From: Aldehydirespirator sp965116965
Lineage (GTDB): Bacteria; Actinomycetota; Acidimicrobiia; Acidimicrobiales; Aldehydirespiratoraceae
Direction of reading: 5' to 3'
DNA: 64,000 bases
Assembly (NCBI GenBank): GCA_965116965.1
Contig: OZ220743.1
Location: 1,860,001 to 1,924,000, forward strand
Shown here: piece by piece, positions 32,830-42,004 of the stretch
How the letters are laid out: each line of letters starts with the position of its first letter
Position numbering within the stretch: position 1 is the stretch's first letter
Notes under the pieces: generated by a model
What the model was told of the DNA's origin: nothing
What the model saw: the letters and a program-made list of their open reading frames with translations, nothing else
The model's database searches: none
Translations under genes and position numbers: made by a program

Positions 32830-35414
32830 AGTCGATGACCGCGGCCGAGGTCCGCAAAGCCTTCGTCGACTTCTTCGTCGAGCGGGGCCACACCCACCAT
32901 CCGTCGGCCAGCCTGATCCCCCACGACCCCACGCTGCTGTTCACGGTGGCCGGAATGGTGCCGTTCAAGACGTACTTCACCGGCGAGCAGCAGCCGCCCT
33001 TCCCGCGGGCCGTCACCGTGCAGAAGTGCGTGCGGGCCGGCGGCAAGCACAACGACCTCGACGAGATCGGGCGCACCTCCCGTCACCTCACGTTCTTCGA
33101 GATGCTCGGCAACTTCAGCTTCGGCGACTACTTCAAGTCCGACGCCTGCGCCTGGGCCTGGGAGCTCGTGACCGGGGTGTTCGGCCTCGATCCCGAGCGG
33201 CTGTGGGTGACGGTGCACCTCAGCGACGACGAGGCCGAGGCCATCTGGCGGGACGAGGTCGGCGTGCCCGCCGAGCGGATCCAGCGCCTGGGCGAGGACA
33301 ACTACTGGCGCATGGCCGATGTGGGCCCCTGCGGGCCGTGCTCGGAGATCTTCTGGGACAAGGGCCCCGAATACGGCCCCGGCGGCGGCCCCGCCCACGG
33401 CGGCGAGGAGCGATACATCGAGGTGTGGAACCTGGTGTTCATGCAGTTCGAGAGCACCCCGGACGGCACCGAGATCCCGCTGCCCAAGCCCTCGATCGAC
33501 ACCGGCCTGGGCCTCGAGCGCACCGTGGCCGTGCTCCAGGGCGTCGACTCGGTGTGGGAGACCGACGAGTTCGTCGTCCTGCTCGACGCGGCCCAGCGCC
33601 TCTCCGGCGCCAAGCTGGGCGAGTCCGAGGCCCGTGACGTGTCGCTTCGGATCCTCGCCGACCACGCCCGGTCCACATCGCTGCTGGTAAGCGACGGAGT
33701 GTTCCCCTCCAACGAGGACCGCGGCTACGTGCTGCGGCGCATCATCCGCCGCGCCGTGCGCCACGCCTACCTGCTGGGGGTGGAGGAGCCCGTCATGGGG
33801 GGGATGGTCGACGCGGTGGTGGAGGTGATGGCCGAGGCCTACCCGGACCTGGCCCGAAACCACGGCTACGTGCACGACGTGATCGACCGCGAGGAGCAGC
33901 GCTTCCGCCAGACGCTGCGCACAGGCCAGACCATCCTCGACGGCCGCCTGGCCGCCCTGGCCCCCGGCCGGCCGATCGACGGCGAGGTCGCGTTCCTGCT
34001 GCACGACACCTACGGCTTCCCCCTCGAGGTGACTGTAGAGATCGCGGCAGAGAGAGGGGTGGAGGTCGACACCGAGGGCTTTGCGGCCGCGATGTCGCAG
34101 CAGCAGGAGCGGGCCCGCAGCGCCCGCTCGGTGGCCGCCGCCGACGATGTGACCCCGTTCGTGGCGCTGTTCTCGGCGGCAGGCCCCACCGACTTCACAG
34201 GCCGGGCTGAACTGACCTCCCCGGGCCGGGTGCTGCACGCGGCCGACGGTCGGGTGGTGCTGGACCGCACGCCGTTCTACGCCGAGAGCGGCGGTCAGAT
34301 CGGCGACACCGGCGAGATCTCGTGCGAGGCGACCGGCGCACGGGTGCGGGTCGTCGACACCGTCTACGGAGTGCCCGACCTGCATGTCCACGCAGTCGAG
34401 CCGATCGACGGGGAGCTGCGCGTCGGCGACGAGGTCGTCGCCACGGTGGACGCCGAGCGCCGGGCCGGCATCAGGCGCAACCACACCGCCACCCACATCC
34501 TGCACTGGGCGTTGCGCGAGGTGCTCGGCGACCACGTCAAGCAGCAGGGATCCTGGGTCGGACCCGACCGGCTCCGTTTCGACTTCAGCCACTACGAGGC
34601 CCTCACGGCCGAGCAGATCACCGACGTGGAGGACCTGGTCAACTCAGAGGTGCTCGGCAACGAGTCGTGCCGCCACTACGAGACCACCTTCGACCATGCC
34701 CAACAGGTCGGCGCGGTCGCCTTCTTCGGCGAGAAGTACGGCGACATGGTTCGGGTGCTCGAGGCCGGGCGCCACTCCGTTGAGCTGTGCGGCGGCACCC
34801 ATGTGCGGGCCCTGGGCGACATCGGCGCGTTCCACATCACTTCCGAGGCGTCGATCGGCGCCAACATGCGCAGGCTGGAGGCCATCACCGGCCACGACAC
34901 GCTCACCCTTCTGCGCGATCAGCAGTCGCTCATAGACGACGTGGCCCGCTCACTGGGAGTGCCCTCGGCCGAGTTGGCCGACGGCGTGGCCAAGCGACAG
35001 AGCGAGACGAAGGCCCTGCGGACCGAGGTGGCCGAGCTGCGGCGCCGGGTGGCGCTCAGTCGGGCGCCCGAGCTCGCAGCAACGGCAGTGGAGGGCGTGG
35101 TGGTGGCCCGGGTCGACGACGTGGGCCGCGACGGCCTGCGCGACCTGGCGGTGTCGATTCGCGACATCGACGGGGTGAAGGCGGTGGTGCTGGGCACCGC
35201 GCTCGACTCGGGAGGGGCGGCTCTGGCTGCGGCGGCCACCGGGGGCGGAGGATTCCACGCCGGCGAGCTCATCGGTGACGCCAAGAAGACGATCGGCGGC
35301 GGAGGTCGCTCCGCCGCTGACCTCTGCGTAGCCGGGGGCAGGGACGCCGATCGCCTGGACGAGGCCCTTGAGCTGGCACGCGCCGCGGCTGGGATTGCCC
35401 GCGGCCAGAATTAG
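32826..35414 (+). CDS. alaS: alanyl-tRNA synthetase
   Basis: An 862-residue class II synthetase. Present are the catalytic core (TFFEMLGNFSFGDYFK; MADVGPCGPCSEIF), the editing domain metal ligands (NHTATHIL and the CGGTH motif), and the C-terminal oligomerisation part (GGGGFHAGELIGDAK). Complete and normal length. Start ATG 32826 overlaps the upstream stop. Copy C of the dispersed repeat begins three bases after the stop. Confidence 0.96.
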   Translation: MKSMTAAEVRKAFVDFFVERGHTHHPSASLIPHDPTLLFTVAGMVPFKTYFTGEQQPPFPRAVTVQKCVRAGGKHNDLDEIGRTSRHLTFFEMLGNFSFGDYFKSDACAWAWELVTGVFGLDPERLWVTVHLSDDEAEAIWRDEVGVPAERIQRLGEDNYWRMADVGPCGPCSEIFWDKGPEYGPGGGPAHGGEERYIEVWNLVFMQFESTPDGTEIPLPKPSIDTGLGLERTVAVLQGVDSVWETDEFVVLLDAAQRLSGAKLGESEARDVSLRILADHARSTSLLVSDGVFPSNEDRGYVLRRIIRRAVRHAYLLGVEEPVMGGMVDAVVEVMAEAYPDLARNHGYVHDVIDREEQRFRQTLRTGQTILDGRLAALAPGRPIDGEVAFLLHDTYGFPLEVTVEIAAERGVEVDTEGFAAAMSQQQERARSARSVAAADDVTPFVALFSAAGPTDFTGRAELTSPGRVLHAADGRVVLDRTPFYAESGGQIGDTGEISCEATGARVRVVDTVYGVPDLHVHAVEPIDGELRVGDEVVATVDAERRAGIRRNHTATHILHWALREVLGDHVKQQGSWVGPDRLRFDFSHYEALTAEQITDVEDLVNSEVLGNESCRHYETTFDHAQQVGAVAFFGEKYGDMVRVLEAGRHSVELCGGTHVRALGDIGAFHITSEASIGANMRRLEAITGHDTLTLLRDQQSLIDDVARSLGVPSAELADGVAKRQSETKALRTEVAELRRRVALSRAPELAATAVEGVVVARVDDVGRDGLRDLAVSIRDIDGVKAVVLGTALDSGGAALAAAATGGGGFHAGELIGDAKKTIGGGGRSAADLCVAGGRDADRLDEALELARAAAGIARGQN

Positions 35415-35417
35415 TCC

Positions 35418-35517
35418 AGAGGCCGAGCGGACGGGCCGTATCTCATGAGGATCATCGCTCGTCGCTTAGCGAGGCCGTGGCCCGAGCGGCCCGTGAGCGC
35501 AGCGAACAAGAGCGGGA
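35418..35517 (+). repeat. dispersed two-box intergenic repeat, copy C
   Basis: Short box AGAGGCCGAGCGG at 35418-35430 and 49-bp core at 35469-35517, between alaS and ruvX. The core matches copies A and D closely. Confidence 0.78.
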
Positions 35518-35615
35518 GACGCTACGCCTCACTGCGAGGCGGCCGAGCCGAGGGTGGCAATGCTGTCGTACTCCACAACAAGAGCGGGAGACGCTACGCC
35601 TCACTGCGAGGCGGC
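35505..35615 (+). repeat. 39-bp direct repeat pair upstream of ruvX
   Basis: The 3' end of repeat copy C and the following bases (35505-35543) recur exactly at 35577-35615, 72 bp downstream; both copies contain GCGGGAGACGCTACGCCTCA. The second copy ends 26 bp before the ruvX ATG. Inside the unit GCCTC and GAGGC can pair around ACTGC, so each can form a small hairpin. Confidence 0.75.
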
Positions 35616-35641
35616 TTCATATACCCGCGGATGTCTTGAAG

Positions 35642-36064
35642 ATGCGGGCTCTGGGGCTCGATCTGGGCGAGCGTCGGGTCGGCGTGGCGGTGTGCGACTC
35701 GGCCGGGACGGTGGCGACTCCGGTCGAGACCCTCGTGCGCACCGGCGATCCCGACCGGGATGTGGAGGCCATCGCCGATCTCCTCAATGAGTGGCAGGCC
35801 GAGATAGTGGTGGTCGGGCTGCCCATCTCGCTCGACGGCTCGGAGGGTCCGGCAGCCCGGGCGGCTCGCGCCGAGATGGACCGTCTCGGGCGCCACCTGG
35901 CGGTGCCGGTTGTTTCCTACGATGAGCGGCTGACCACGGTCATCGCTGAACGGAGCCTCATGGAGCAGCAGATGAAGGCGCCGCGAAGGCGGGGCGTTGT
36001 CGACCGGGTGGCGGCCGCGGTGATGTTGCAGTCCTGGATCGAAGCCGGTATGCCCCGTGGCTGA
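35642..36064 (+). CDS. ruvX: Holliday junction resolvase-like RuvX (YqgF)
   Basis: A 140-residue RNase H-fold protein with the conserved start ALGLDLGERRVGVAV, then IVVVGLPISLDGSEG, VPVVSYDERLTTVIAE and VDRVAAAVMLQSWIE. YqgF proteins act in 16S rRNA 5' processing or as putative resolvases. ATG 35642 is chosen; the frame is open through the upstream repeats. Its stop lies inside the start of mltG. Confidence 0.92.
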   Translation: MRALGLDLGERRVGVAVCDSAGTVATPVETLVRTGDPDRDVEAIADLLNEWQAEIVVVGLPISLDGSEGPAARAARAEMDRLGRHLAVPVVSYDERLTTVIAERSLMEQQMKAPRRRGVVDRVAAAVMLQSWIEAGMPRG

Positions 36065-37619
36065 CCGCGGCCGGCGCCCCCGGCGCCCCCGGCGCCCCTC
36101 GAAGCTGTCGGACTTCATCACCGGACGCTCCGATGGCGGTGCCCGCCCGCAGGATTCTCGCCCGCACTCTTCGCCTCGCCCGGATGCTGCTACGCGCGGC
36201 ACCAGGTCTCCCAGACCTCCCAAGCCGCCCAAGCCGCCCAGACGGCCCAAGCCTCCCAGACGGCCCAAGAACCGTCGCGATCGCCCGCGTCAGCGTTCCG
36301 CGCCCCGCGCCCCGCGTTCCTACCAGAAGGCGGCCCGCAAGGCGGCCCGGCGCGATGAGCAGCGTGCCGTCGCAGCGCGGGGCGGCTGGTCGACCGTCGA
36401 TCAGGGCTTCATGGCCCAGGGTGCTGTCGCCGTCGTGGAGGAGGAGCTCGGCGACGACCCTCTCGTCGACCCGGTCTACGACGCCGACGACCGCAACTGG
36501 GTCCGCTACCGCCCCTTCTGGGGCGGGTTCGCCCGCTTGGTGCTGCTTGTGGTGGTGATGGTGCTGGCCGTCGGGTGGGTCCGGGGGCGCATCTACGGCT
36601 GGGTCGACGCTCAGATCACGCCCGAGGGACTGGTGGGAGACGCCGTGGAACTGACCATTCCCCAGGGTGCGTCGGTCAACGAGATCGCCGGCGAGCTCCA
36701 GAGCGCGGGAGTGATCTCCAACGCCACCGTCTTCCGCTACTGGCTCCGCTGCGACGGCGAACTGACCATCACCGGGTTCCTCGGGTGCGACTCGGTGGTG
36801 GCCGTCGATGCGGGCGACTACGTCCTGTACGAGAACATGGACTTCGAATCGGTGCGCACCGTGTTCGAGGCCGGGCCGCTGCCCGAAGTGTTCGAACTCG
36901 TGCGGATTCCCGAGGGCCTTCGCTGGAGCGAGCTGGCCCTGCGCCTCTTGGAGGAGAATCCCGCCTTCGAATGGGAGGACCTGGAGGCGGCCTACGTGTC
37001 GCTGGTGCGGGAGGCGTCCTACCTGCCCGACGAAGCGCCGGTGAGGAGCCTCGAAGGCATGCTCTTCCCGGCTACCTACGACATCAACGCCGACGACCTG
37101 GCCGACGAGCACGGTTTCCTGTTGCGCCTCTCCGACGAGTTCGATCGCCGTTTCGCTCGCCTGCTGGAGGATCCGGGGCTCCATCCCGACATCGTCGAGC
37201 TGGGTCTGGCGCCCTATGAGGTGATCATCGTGGCCAGCCTCATCGAGGAGGAGGCTCTGGTGTCGGAGGACCGGGCCAAGATCTCCCGGGTGATCTACAA
37301 CCGGATGGCTGAGGGCATGCGCCTCGACATCGACGCAACCGCCTGCTACGCCGCGGCCAAGTCGTGCGCCGACCTCACCTCGGCCGACATCCGTAGAGAG
37401 TCGCCCTGGAATACTCGCGTGGTGACCGGACTGCCCCCCACGCCGATATCGGCGCCGGGCGAGGCGTCGCTGGAGGCCGCGCTGCAGCCCGCCGACGGCG
37501 ACTGGCTGTTCTACGTCCGCACCGATGATGGAGGGGTGCGGGGCGCCCACCACTTCCACCGCACGCTGGAGGAGCACGAAGAGCAGGTCGCCGTCTGCCG
37601 CGAGCTCGGATACTGCTGA
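36057..37619 (+). CDS. mltG: endolytic murein transglycosylase MltG
   Basis: 520 residues. A long cytoplasmic N-terminus is rich in Pro, Lys and Arg with short repeats (RPPKPPKPPRRPKPP). A membrane segment (LVLLVVVMVLAVGWV) sits near residue 170, then a LysM-like/YceG region (LTIPQGASVNEIAGEL) and the catalytic core VASLIEEEALVSEDRAKISR with VIYNRMAEGMRLDID. MltG cuts nascent glycan strands at the membrane. GTG start at 36057, eight bases inside ruvX. mltG followed by aroE is a typical actinobacterial order. Confidence 0.92.
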   Translation: MADRGRRPRRPRRPSKLSDFITGRSDGGARPQDSRPHSSPRPDAATRGTRSPRPPKPPKPPRRPKPPRRPKNRRDRPRQRSAPRAPRSYQKAARKAARRDEQRAVAARGGWSTVDQGFMAQGAVAVVEEELGDDPLVDPVYDADDRNWVRYRPFWGGFARLVLLVVVMVLAVGWVRGRIYGWVDAQITPEGLVGDAVELTIPQGASVNEIAGELQSAGVISNATVFRYWLRCDGELTITGFLGCDSVVAVDAGDYVLYENMDFESVRTVFEAGPLPEVFELVRIPEGLRWSELALRLLEENPAFEWEDLEAAYVSLVREASYLPDEAPVRSLEGMLFPATYDINADDLADEHGFLLRLSDEFDRRFARLLEDPGLHPDIVELGLAPYEVIIVASLIEEEALVSEDRAKISRVIYNRMAEGMRLDIDATACYAAAKSCADLTSADIRRESPWNTRVVTGLPPTPISAPGEASLEAALQPADGDWLFYVRTDDGGVRGAHHFHRTLEEHEEQVAVCRELGYC

Positions 37620-37649
37620 TGGGCGGGCTGTCGTTCGATCCCCCCAGCG

Positions 37650-37696
37650 AAATCCCTGCAGTTGGGGACCTCCTGCGTCCTCCAGCACAGGGATTT
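37650..37696 (+). other. inverted repeat between mltG and aroE
   Basis: AAATCCCTG (37650-37658) is the exact reverse complement of CAGGGATTT (37688-37696), with a 29-bp loop. No T-run follows. It may be a weak terminator or a small mobile palindrome. The 115-bp gap (37620-37734) has no gene. Confidence 0.5.
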
Positions 37697-37734
37697 GCGG
37701 AAACCGAAGCCGGGGACCGGCGCGGAGCACGGGC

Positions 37735-38586
37735 ATGACCTCCGCCAGGCCGGACCGGGTGGCGGCGGTCATCGGCGACCCGGCGCGCCACTCCCGCTCG
37801 CCCGCCATCCACAACGCTGCGTTCGCTGCGACGGGCATCGACTGGGTGTTCACAGCTTTCGACGTGCCCGCCGGCGGTGGCGCGGCCGCCCTGGAAGCCA
37901 TGCGGGTGATGCGGCTGGCGGGACTGTCGGTCACCATGCCCCTCAAGGCCGAGGTGGCCGAGGCAGCCGACTTGCGTGACGACGAGGTGGAAGTGCTCGC
38001 CGCGGCCAACTGCATCGTGCCGCTGGATGACGGTCGGCTCCGTGCCGCCAACACCGACGCCGCCGGCTTCCTGGCCGGCCTGCAGGCCGACGCCGGGCGG
38101 GAACCCGAAGGACTTCGCGTGGCGTTGCTGGGCGCGGGCGGGGCCGCCCGGGCGGTGGCCTGGGGACTGGCGGCGGCCGGCGCGGCTGACGTCGCAGTGA
38201 TCAACCGCACACCGTCGAGAGCACTAGCCGCGGCGGCGGTCGCCAATGCGACGGGCCGAGCGGATCAGCCCGGTCGCGTCGGATCGAGCGACGACATTGC
38301 GGCCGCGGACATCGTCGTGAACGCAACCTCGGTGGGCATGGGCGCGGACTCTGCCTCCCTGCCGTGCGATCCGTCTCTCTTGCGGCCCGGCCAGATCGCG
38401 GTGGACCTGGTGTACGAGCCGCTGGAGACTGCCTGGCTGGCCGCTCTGCGACGGCGGGGCGTCGAAGCTCACAATGGCCTGTCGATGCTGGCGCACCAGG
38501 CCGCAGCCGCGTTCGAGCTGTGGACTGGCGTCGAGGCGCCGGTGGAGGTGATGCGCCAGGCCGCCGTCACGGGACGCGCCGGGTAG
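37735..38586 (+). CDS. aroE: shikimate dehydrogenase
   Basis: 283 residues from ATG 37735. Reduces 3-dehydroshikimate with NADPH. It shows the substrate-binding start VIGDPARHSRSPAIHNAAF, the catalytic lysine in GLSVTMPLK, ANTDAAGF, the nucleotide loop GAGGAARAV, and the C-terminal NGLSMLAHQAAAAFELW. The frame is open upstream to 37525 inside mltG, but homology begins at 37735. Confidence 0.94.
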   Translation: MTSARPDRVAAVIGDPARHSRSPAIHNAAFAATGIDWVFTAFDVPAGGGAAALEAMRVMRLAGLSVTMPLKAEVAEAADLRDDEVEVLAAANCIVPLDDGRLRAANTDAAGFLAGLQADAGREPEGLRVALLGAGGAARAVAWGLAAAGAADVAVINRTPSRALAAAAVANATGRADQPGRVGSSDDIAAADIVVNATSVGMGADSASLPCDPSLLRPGQIAVDLVYEPLETAWLAALRRRGVEAHNGLSMLAHQAAAAFELWTGVEAPVEVMRQAAVTGRAG

Positions 38587-38786
38587 GTCGATCAGTCGAT
38601 CACGCGGGAACGGTGCGCTCCAGAGCCCCGCTAGTGCTCCGTCCACTAACCATCGTCGGGGTTGAGCCGAGATTCTCTATGCCGGTTCTGCGCGAATACG
38701 ACAGGTTTCTCTACATATTTCGACGGGACATACTTCGACGGGAGCACCCGTCCGAACGCTTGTGGACAGCCCCGTAGCGCGTCGCA

Positions 38787-38885
38787 AGAGGCCGAGCGGA
38801 TGGGCGCGACCTGCGAGTATTGGCGCGGTGCGTCGAGCGAGGCCGTGGCCCGAGCGGCCCGTGAGCGAAGCGAACGAGAGCGGGA
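38787..38885 (+). repeat. dispersed two-box intergenic repeat, copy D, in the 358-bp aroE-aroB gap
   Basis: Short box AGAGGCCGAGCGG at 38787-38799 and 49-bp core at 38837-38885. The gap 38587-38944 otherwise holds no recognisable gene. A near-perfect 15-bp tandem repeat (units containing TTCGACGGGACATA) lies at about 38714-38743. Confidence 0.75.
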
Positions 38886-38944
38886 ATGTCACCGCGGCGA
38901 CGCGACGCCATTCTCTCCTATTCGCGGTCCTCTAGGCTTTCCGG

Positions 38945-39967
38945 ATGCCGCCGTCCGCTTCGCAAGCCCATGTCGTGAGGGTTGCCCTGCCCGGCCGCGC
39001 CTACGACGTCCATGTCGGCCCGGGAGTCCGAGCCCGGCTCGGCTCGGTGATGCCCGCCGGGGCGCGCCGGGTTGCGATCATCACCCAGGAAGGTGTGGGC
39101 TGGACCGTCGACAGCGGCCTCGCCCAGTCGGTGTTCACCGTCGCCGACGGCGAGGAAGCCAAGTCGCTGGCCACCGTCGAGCGGCTCTGCGGCGAGATGT
39201 CGCGGGCCGGCTTCACCCGGTCCGACGTGATCGTGGCGGTCGGCGGGGGAGTGGTGACCGACCTGGCCGGTTTCGTGGCCGCCGTCTACCACCGCGGCGT
39301 CCGCTACGTCTCGGTGGCCACCACGCTGCTGGCCCAGGTGGACGCAGCCATCGGGGGCAAGACGGGAGTCAACCTGTCCGAGGGGAAGAACCTCGTCGGA
39401 GCGTTCTGGCAACCCGACGCGGTGCTGTGCGACACCGAGACGCTGGCCACGCTGCCGGCCCGGGAGCTGCGCAGCGGCCAGGGCGAGCTGGCCAAGTACC
39501 ACTTCCTGAGCGGGGACGACCTAGACGCCCTGGACACCGGCGCGAGGATCGCAGCCGCCGTTCGCATCAAGGCCGAAGTGGTCGCGGCCGATGAGCGCGA
39601 AGGGGGTCGCCGGGCCATCCTGAACTACGGCCACACGCTGGCCCACGCCATCGAGACGGCGGGACGCTACGACCTGCGCCACGGCGAGGCGGTGGCCGTC
39701 GGTCTGGTGTACGCGGCCGAGGTGGCCCTGCGGCTGGGTCGGATCGACGAGGACCGGGTGGACGCCCACCGTCGGGTGGTGTCCGGCTACGGCCTTGGAG
39801 ACCGGCTGCCGGCGGTGCTCGAAGACGACGAGCTGCTGGCGCTGTTCGGCCGGGACAAGAAGGCCGTCGACGGCCTGACCTTCGTGCTCGACTCGGACCG
39901 GGGTGTAGAGGTAGTGGTCGGAGTGCCCGAGCCGGTGCTGCGGGAAGCGCTGGCGGCAGTTCGATGA
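38945..39967 (+). CDS. aroB: 3-dehydroquinate synthase
   Basis: 340 residues. Converts DAHP to 3-dehydroquinate, using NAD and a divalent metal. Motifs: the NAD site VAVGGGVVTDLAGFVAA, SVATTLLAQVDAAIGGKTGVN, the segment KNLVGAFWQP, and metal ligands in LNYGHTLAHAIE and LRHGEAVAVG. ATG 38945 is the start, with no strong ribosome-binding site. aroK and aroC, often neighbours, are not in the window. Confidence 0.95.
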   Translation: MPPSASQAHVVRVALPGRAYDVHVGPGVRARLGSVMPAGARRVAIITQEGVGWTVDSGLAQSVFTVADGEEAKSLATVERLCGEMSRAGFTRSDVIVAVGGGVVTDLAGFVAAVYHRGVRYVSVATTLLAQVDAAIGGKTGVNLSEGKNLVGAFWQPDAVLCDTETLATLPARELRSGQGELAKYHFLSGDDLDALDTGARIAAAVRIKAEVVAADEREGGRRAILNYGHTLAHAIETAGRYDLRHGEAVAVGLVYAAEVALRLGRIDEDRVDAHRRVVSGYGLGDRLPAVLEDDELLALFGRDKKAVDGLTFVLDSDRGVEVVVGVPEPVLREALAAVR

Positions 39968-40110
39968 GCGGCCATGGTCCGCGCTCGAGGCCAGTGACCC
40001 GAGGCGCCGGTTCACGGTGTTGCGGCTCAGGGTCGGGCCGTGTCGTCCGAGCGGACCAGCCAGCCGTGGCGGCGACTCCGGGGCCGCCCCGTGAGATTCT
40101 CGAGTGACTC

Positions 40111-41307
40111 GTGGTGTCTCCAAGACCCATTAGTCACCCGAGAACGGCTGGGACGGCGGTCGGTGCGCCCGCGCCTGCCGCAGCCGAGGCTCTGCAGGGC
40201 CTGCCGCCGCTGCGGGTGGACGGCCGCCTCGGCCGGCTCCGGGACTTGCTGTCTGACTCGGGTGTCGACGCGGCTGTGATCTCAGAGCCCGCCAATGTGC
40301 GGTGGCTCACCGGGTTCACCGGCTCCAACGGAACCGTCGTGGTGTTCGGCTCCGGCGAGGCCCTGCTCGTCACCGATGGTCGCTACGCCGAGCAGGCGCC
40401 CGCGCAGTTCGCAGAGGCCGGCTGCTCGGACGAGGTGGAGTTGGTCGTGGCTCGCGAGGGCCCGCACGCGGTGGCGGGGCGGTTCGACGGGGTGAGCCGC
40501 CTCGGCTTGGAGGACAGCGTCGCCTGGCGCGAGCAGATCCGCTGGAGCGAGGCTGTGGATGCCGAGAATTCTGAGACGGTGCCGCTCACCGAGGTCGTCG
40601 AGGGTCTGCGGGCCGTCAAGGACCCGGCCGAGCTGGCCCGCATGCAGGCGGCCGCCAGGATCGCCGACGCAGCTCTGGCCGCTGTCGAGCCGATGCTGCA
40701 GCCCGGAGTAGCCGAGACGGACATCCAACAGGCTCTGGACGACGCCATCCGGGCCGCGGGCGCATCCGGCCCCGCCTACGACACGATCGTCGCGTCGGGT
40801 CCGAACGGCGCGCTTCCCCATGCCCGACCGACCGTGCGGAGGTTGCAGCCCGGTGATCTGGTGATCATCGACGTCGGGGCGACGGTGGACGGCTACCGCA
40901 GCGACATGACCCGCTCGTTCGTGCTGGGAGATCCCGACGGGCGGGCCGGGGCCATGCTGGAGGTGGTAGGCCGCAGCCAGTCGGCCGGCGTGGCGGCTGT
41001 ACGCCCGGGGGTGAAGGCGAGCGAGATCGACGGCGCCTGCCGCTCGGTGATCGACGAGGCCGGCATGGGCGAAGCCTTCGTCCACGGCTCGGGCCACGGT
41101 GTCGGGCTGGACATCCACGAGTTGCCCCGGGTGGGCTCGGGCTCCACCGCGGTCCTCGAGCCCGGCAATGTGCTGACTGTCGAGCCCGGCGTGTACTTTC
41201 CCGGGTTCGGGGGCGCCAGGGTGGAGGACCTGCTGGTCGTCACCGACGACGGGTGCTGCCCGTTGACGCTCTATCCGAAGGCTCCCGTCGTGCCGCCGGC
41301 ACGGTAG
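40111..41307 (+). CDS. pepP: Xaa-Pro aminopeptidase, M24 family
   Basis: 398 residues. The N-terminal creatinase domain (NVRWLTGFTGSNGTVVVF, LLVTDGRY) is followed by the pita-bread metallopeptidase fold with all five metal ligands: IIDVGA, RSDMTRSF, GSGHGVGLDIHE, LTVEPGVY and ARVEDLLVV. It removes N-terminal residues before proline. The start is uncertain between GTG 40111, GTG 40114 and later codons. The 143 bp after aroB contain no gene. It precedes efp, the usual order in Gram-positives. Confidence 0.9.
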   Translation: MVSPRPISHPRTAGTAVGAPAPAAAEALQGLPPLRVDGRLGRLRDLLSDSGVDAAVISEPANVRWLTGFTGSNGTVVVFGSGEALLVTDGRYAEQAPAQFAEAGCSDEVELVVAREGPHAVAGRFDGVSRLGLEDSVAWREQIRWSEAVDAENSETVPLTEVVEGLRAVKDPAELARMQAAARIADAALAAVEPMLQPGVAETDIQQALDDAIRAAGASGPAYDTIVASGPNGALPHARPTVRRLQPGDLVIIDVGATVDGYRSDMTRSFVLGDPDGRAGAMLEVVGRSQSAGVAAVRPGVKASEIDGACRSVIDEAGMGEAFVHGSGHGVGLDIHELPRVGSGSTAVLEPGNVLTVEPGVYFPGFGGARVEDLLVVTDDGCCPLTLYPKAPVVPPAR

Positions 41308-41408
41308 AACGACGCATCAGAACGACGCATCGGCGAGTGCCGGGACCGTCACCGACTGACCGTCACCGACTGACCGTCACCAACTGACCGTCACCAACTG
41401 ACCATCAC
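41306..41408 (+). repeat. tandem micro-repeats in the efp leader
   Basis: A 13-bp unit (AGAACGACGCATC) is duplicated at 41306-41331, overlapping the pepP stop. A 14-bp unit (ACCGTCACCGACTG, later ACCGTCACCAACTG) then occurs four times at 41345-41400 with a partial fifth. The array ends about 20 bp before the efp start. Confidence 0.85.
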
Positions 41409-41427
41409 AAGAAAGAGGTAGACGCAC

Positions 41428-41991
41428 TTGCCGACCATCACGACCAACGACCTGAAGAACGGCATGACTCTCGACCTCGACGGGAACCTGTTCAGCGTCG
41501 TGGAGTTCCAGCACGTAAAGCCGGGCAAGGGTCATGCGTTCGTGCGCACCACCCTCAAGAACGCCCGCACCGGAGCGGTGGTCGACCGCACTTTCCGGGC
41601 CGGCGAGAAGGTGGAGCGGGCCACCATCGACAAGCGTGAGATGCAGCTTCTGTACCGCGAGGGGGAGAACCTGGTGTTCATGGACAACGAGTCCTACGAC
41701 CAGATGACCGTGCCCCCTGAGGTGCTGGGCGACGCGGCCCGGTTCCTGGTGGAGGGCTCGGTGGCGGTGATGCTGATGCACGGCGTCGAGATAGTCGGCA
41801 CCGATCTGCCCGCGGCGGTGGAGCTGGCCATCGCCGAGACCGAGCCCGGCATCCAGGGCGACCGGGTGTCGGGCGCCACCAAGGCAGCCACCCTGGAGAC
41901 GGGTCTGGTTGTCCAGGTGCCCCTGTTCGTGTCGCCCGGGGAGCGGGTCAAGGTCGACACCCGCTCCGGCACCTACATCGCCCGAGCTTAG
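41428..41991 (+). CDS. efp: translation elongation factor P
   Basis: 187 residues, three beta-barrel domains. It relieves ribosome stalling at polyproline. TTG 41428 follows AAAGAGG. The tip loop is VKPGKGHAF, so the modifiable residue is lysine rather than arginine. The C-terminal signature lies around AATLETGLVVQVPLFV and the end DTRSGTYIARA. Next to nusB as usual. Confidence 0.95.
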   Translation: MPTITTNDLKNGMTLDLDGNLFSVVEFQHVKPGKGHAFVRTTLKNARTGAVVDRTFRAGEKVERATIDKREMQLLYREGENLVFMDNESYDQMTVPPEVLGDAARFLVEGSVAVMLMHGVEIVGTDLPAAVELAIAETEPGIQGDRVSGATKAATLETGLVVQVPLFVSPGERVKVDTRSGTYIARA

Positions 41992-42004
41992 GGCAGGTCT
42001 TCCG

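Noticed and set aside
32736..38246. Long minus-strand frames opposite alaS, ruvX, mltG and aroE
   Set aside because: The plus-strand genes are clearly real and the minus products show no domain.
38683..38777. Small plus-strand frame starting MPVLREYDRFLYIF
   Set aside because: Weak resemblance to DUF4160-like starts, no ribosome-binding site, and it contains a tandem micro-repeat; not supportable as a gene.
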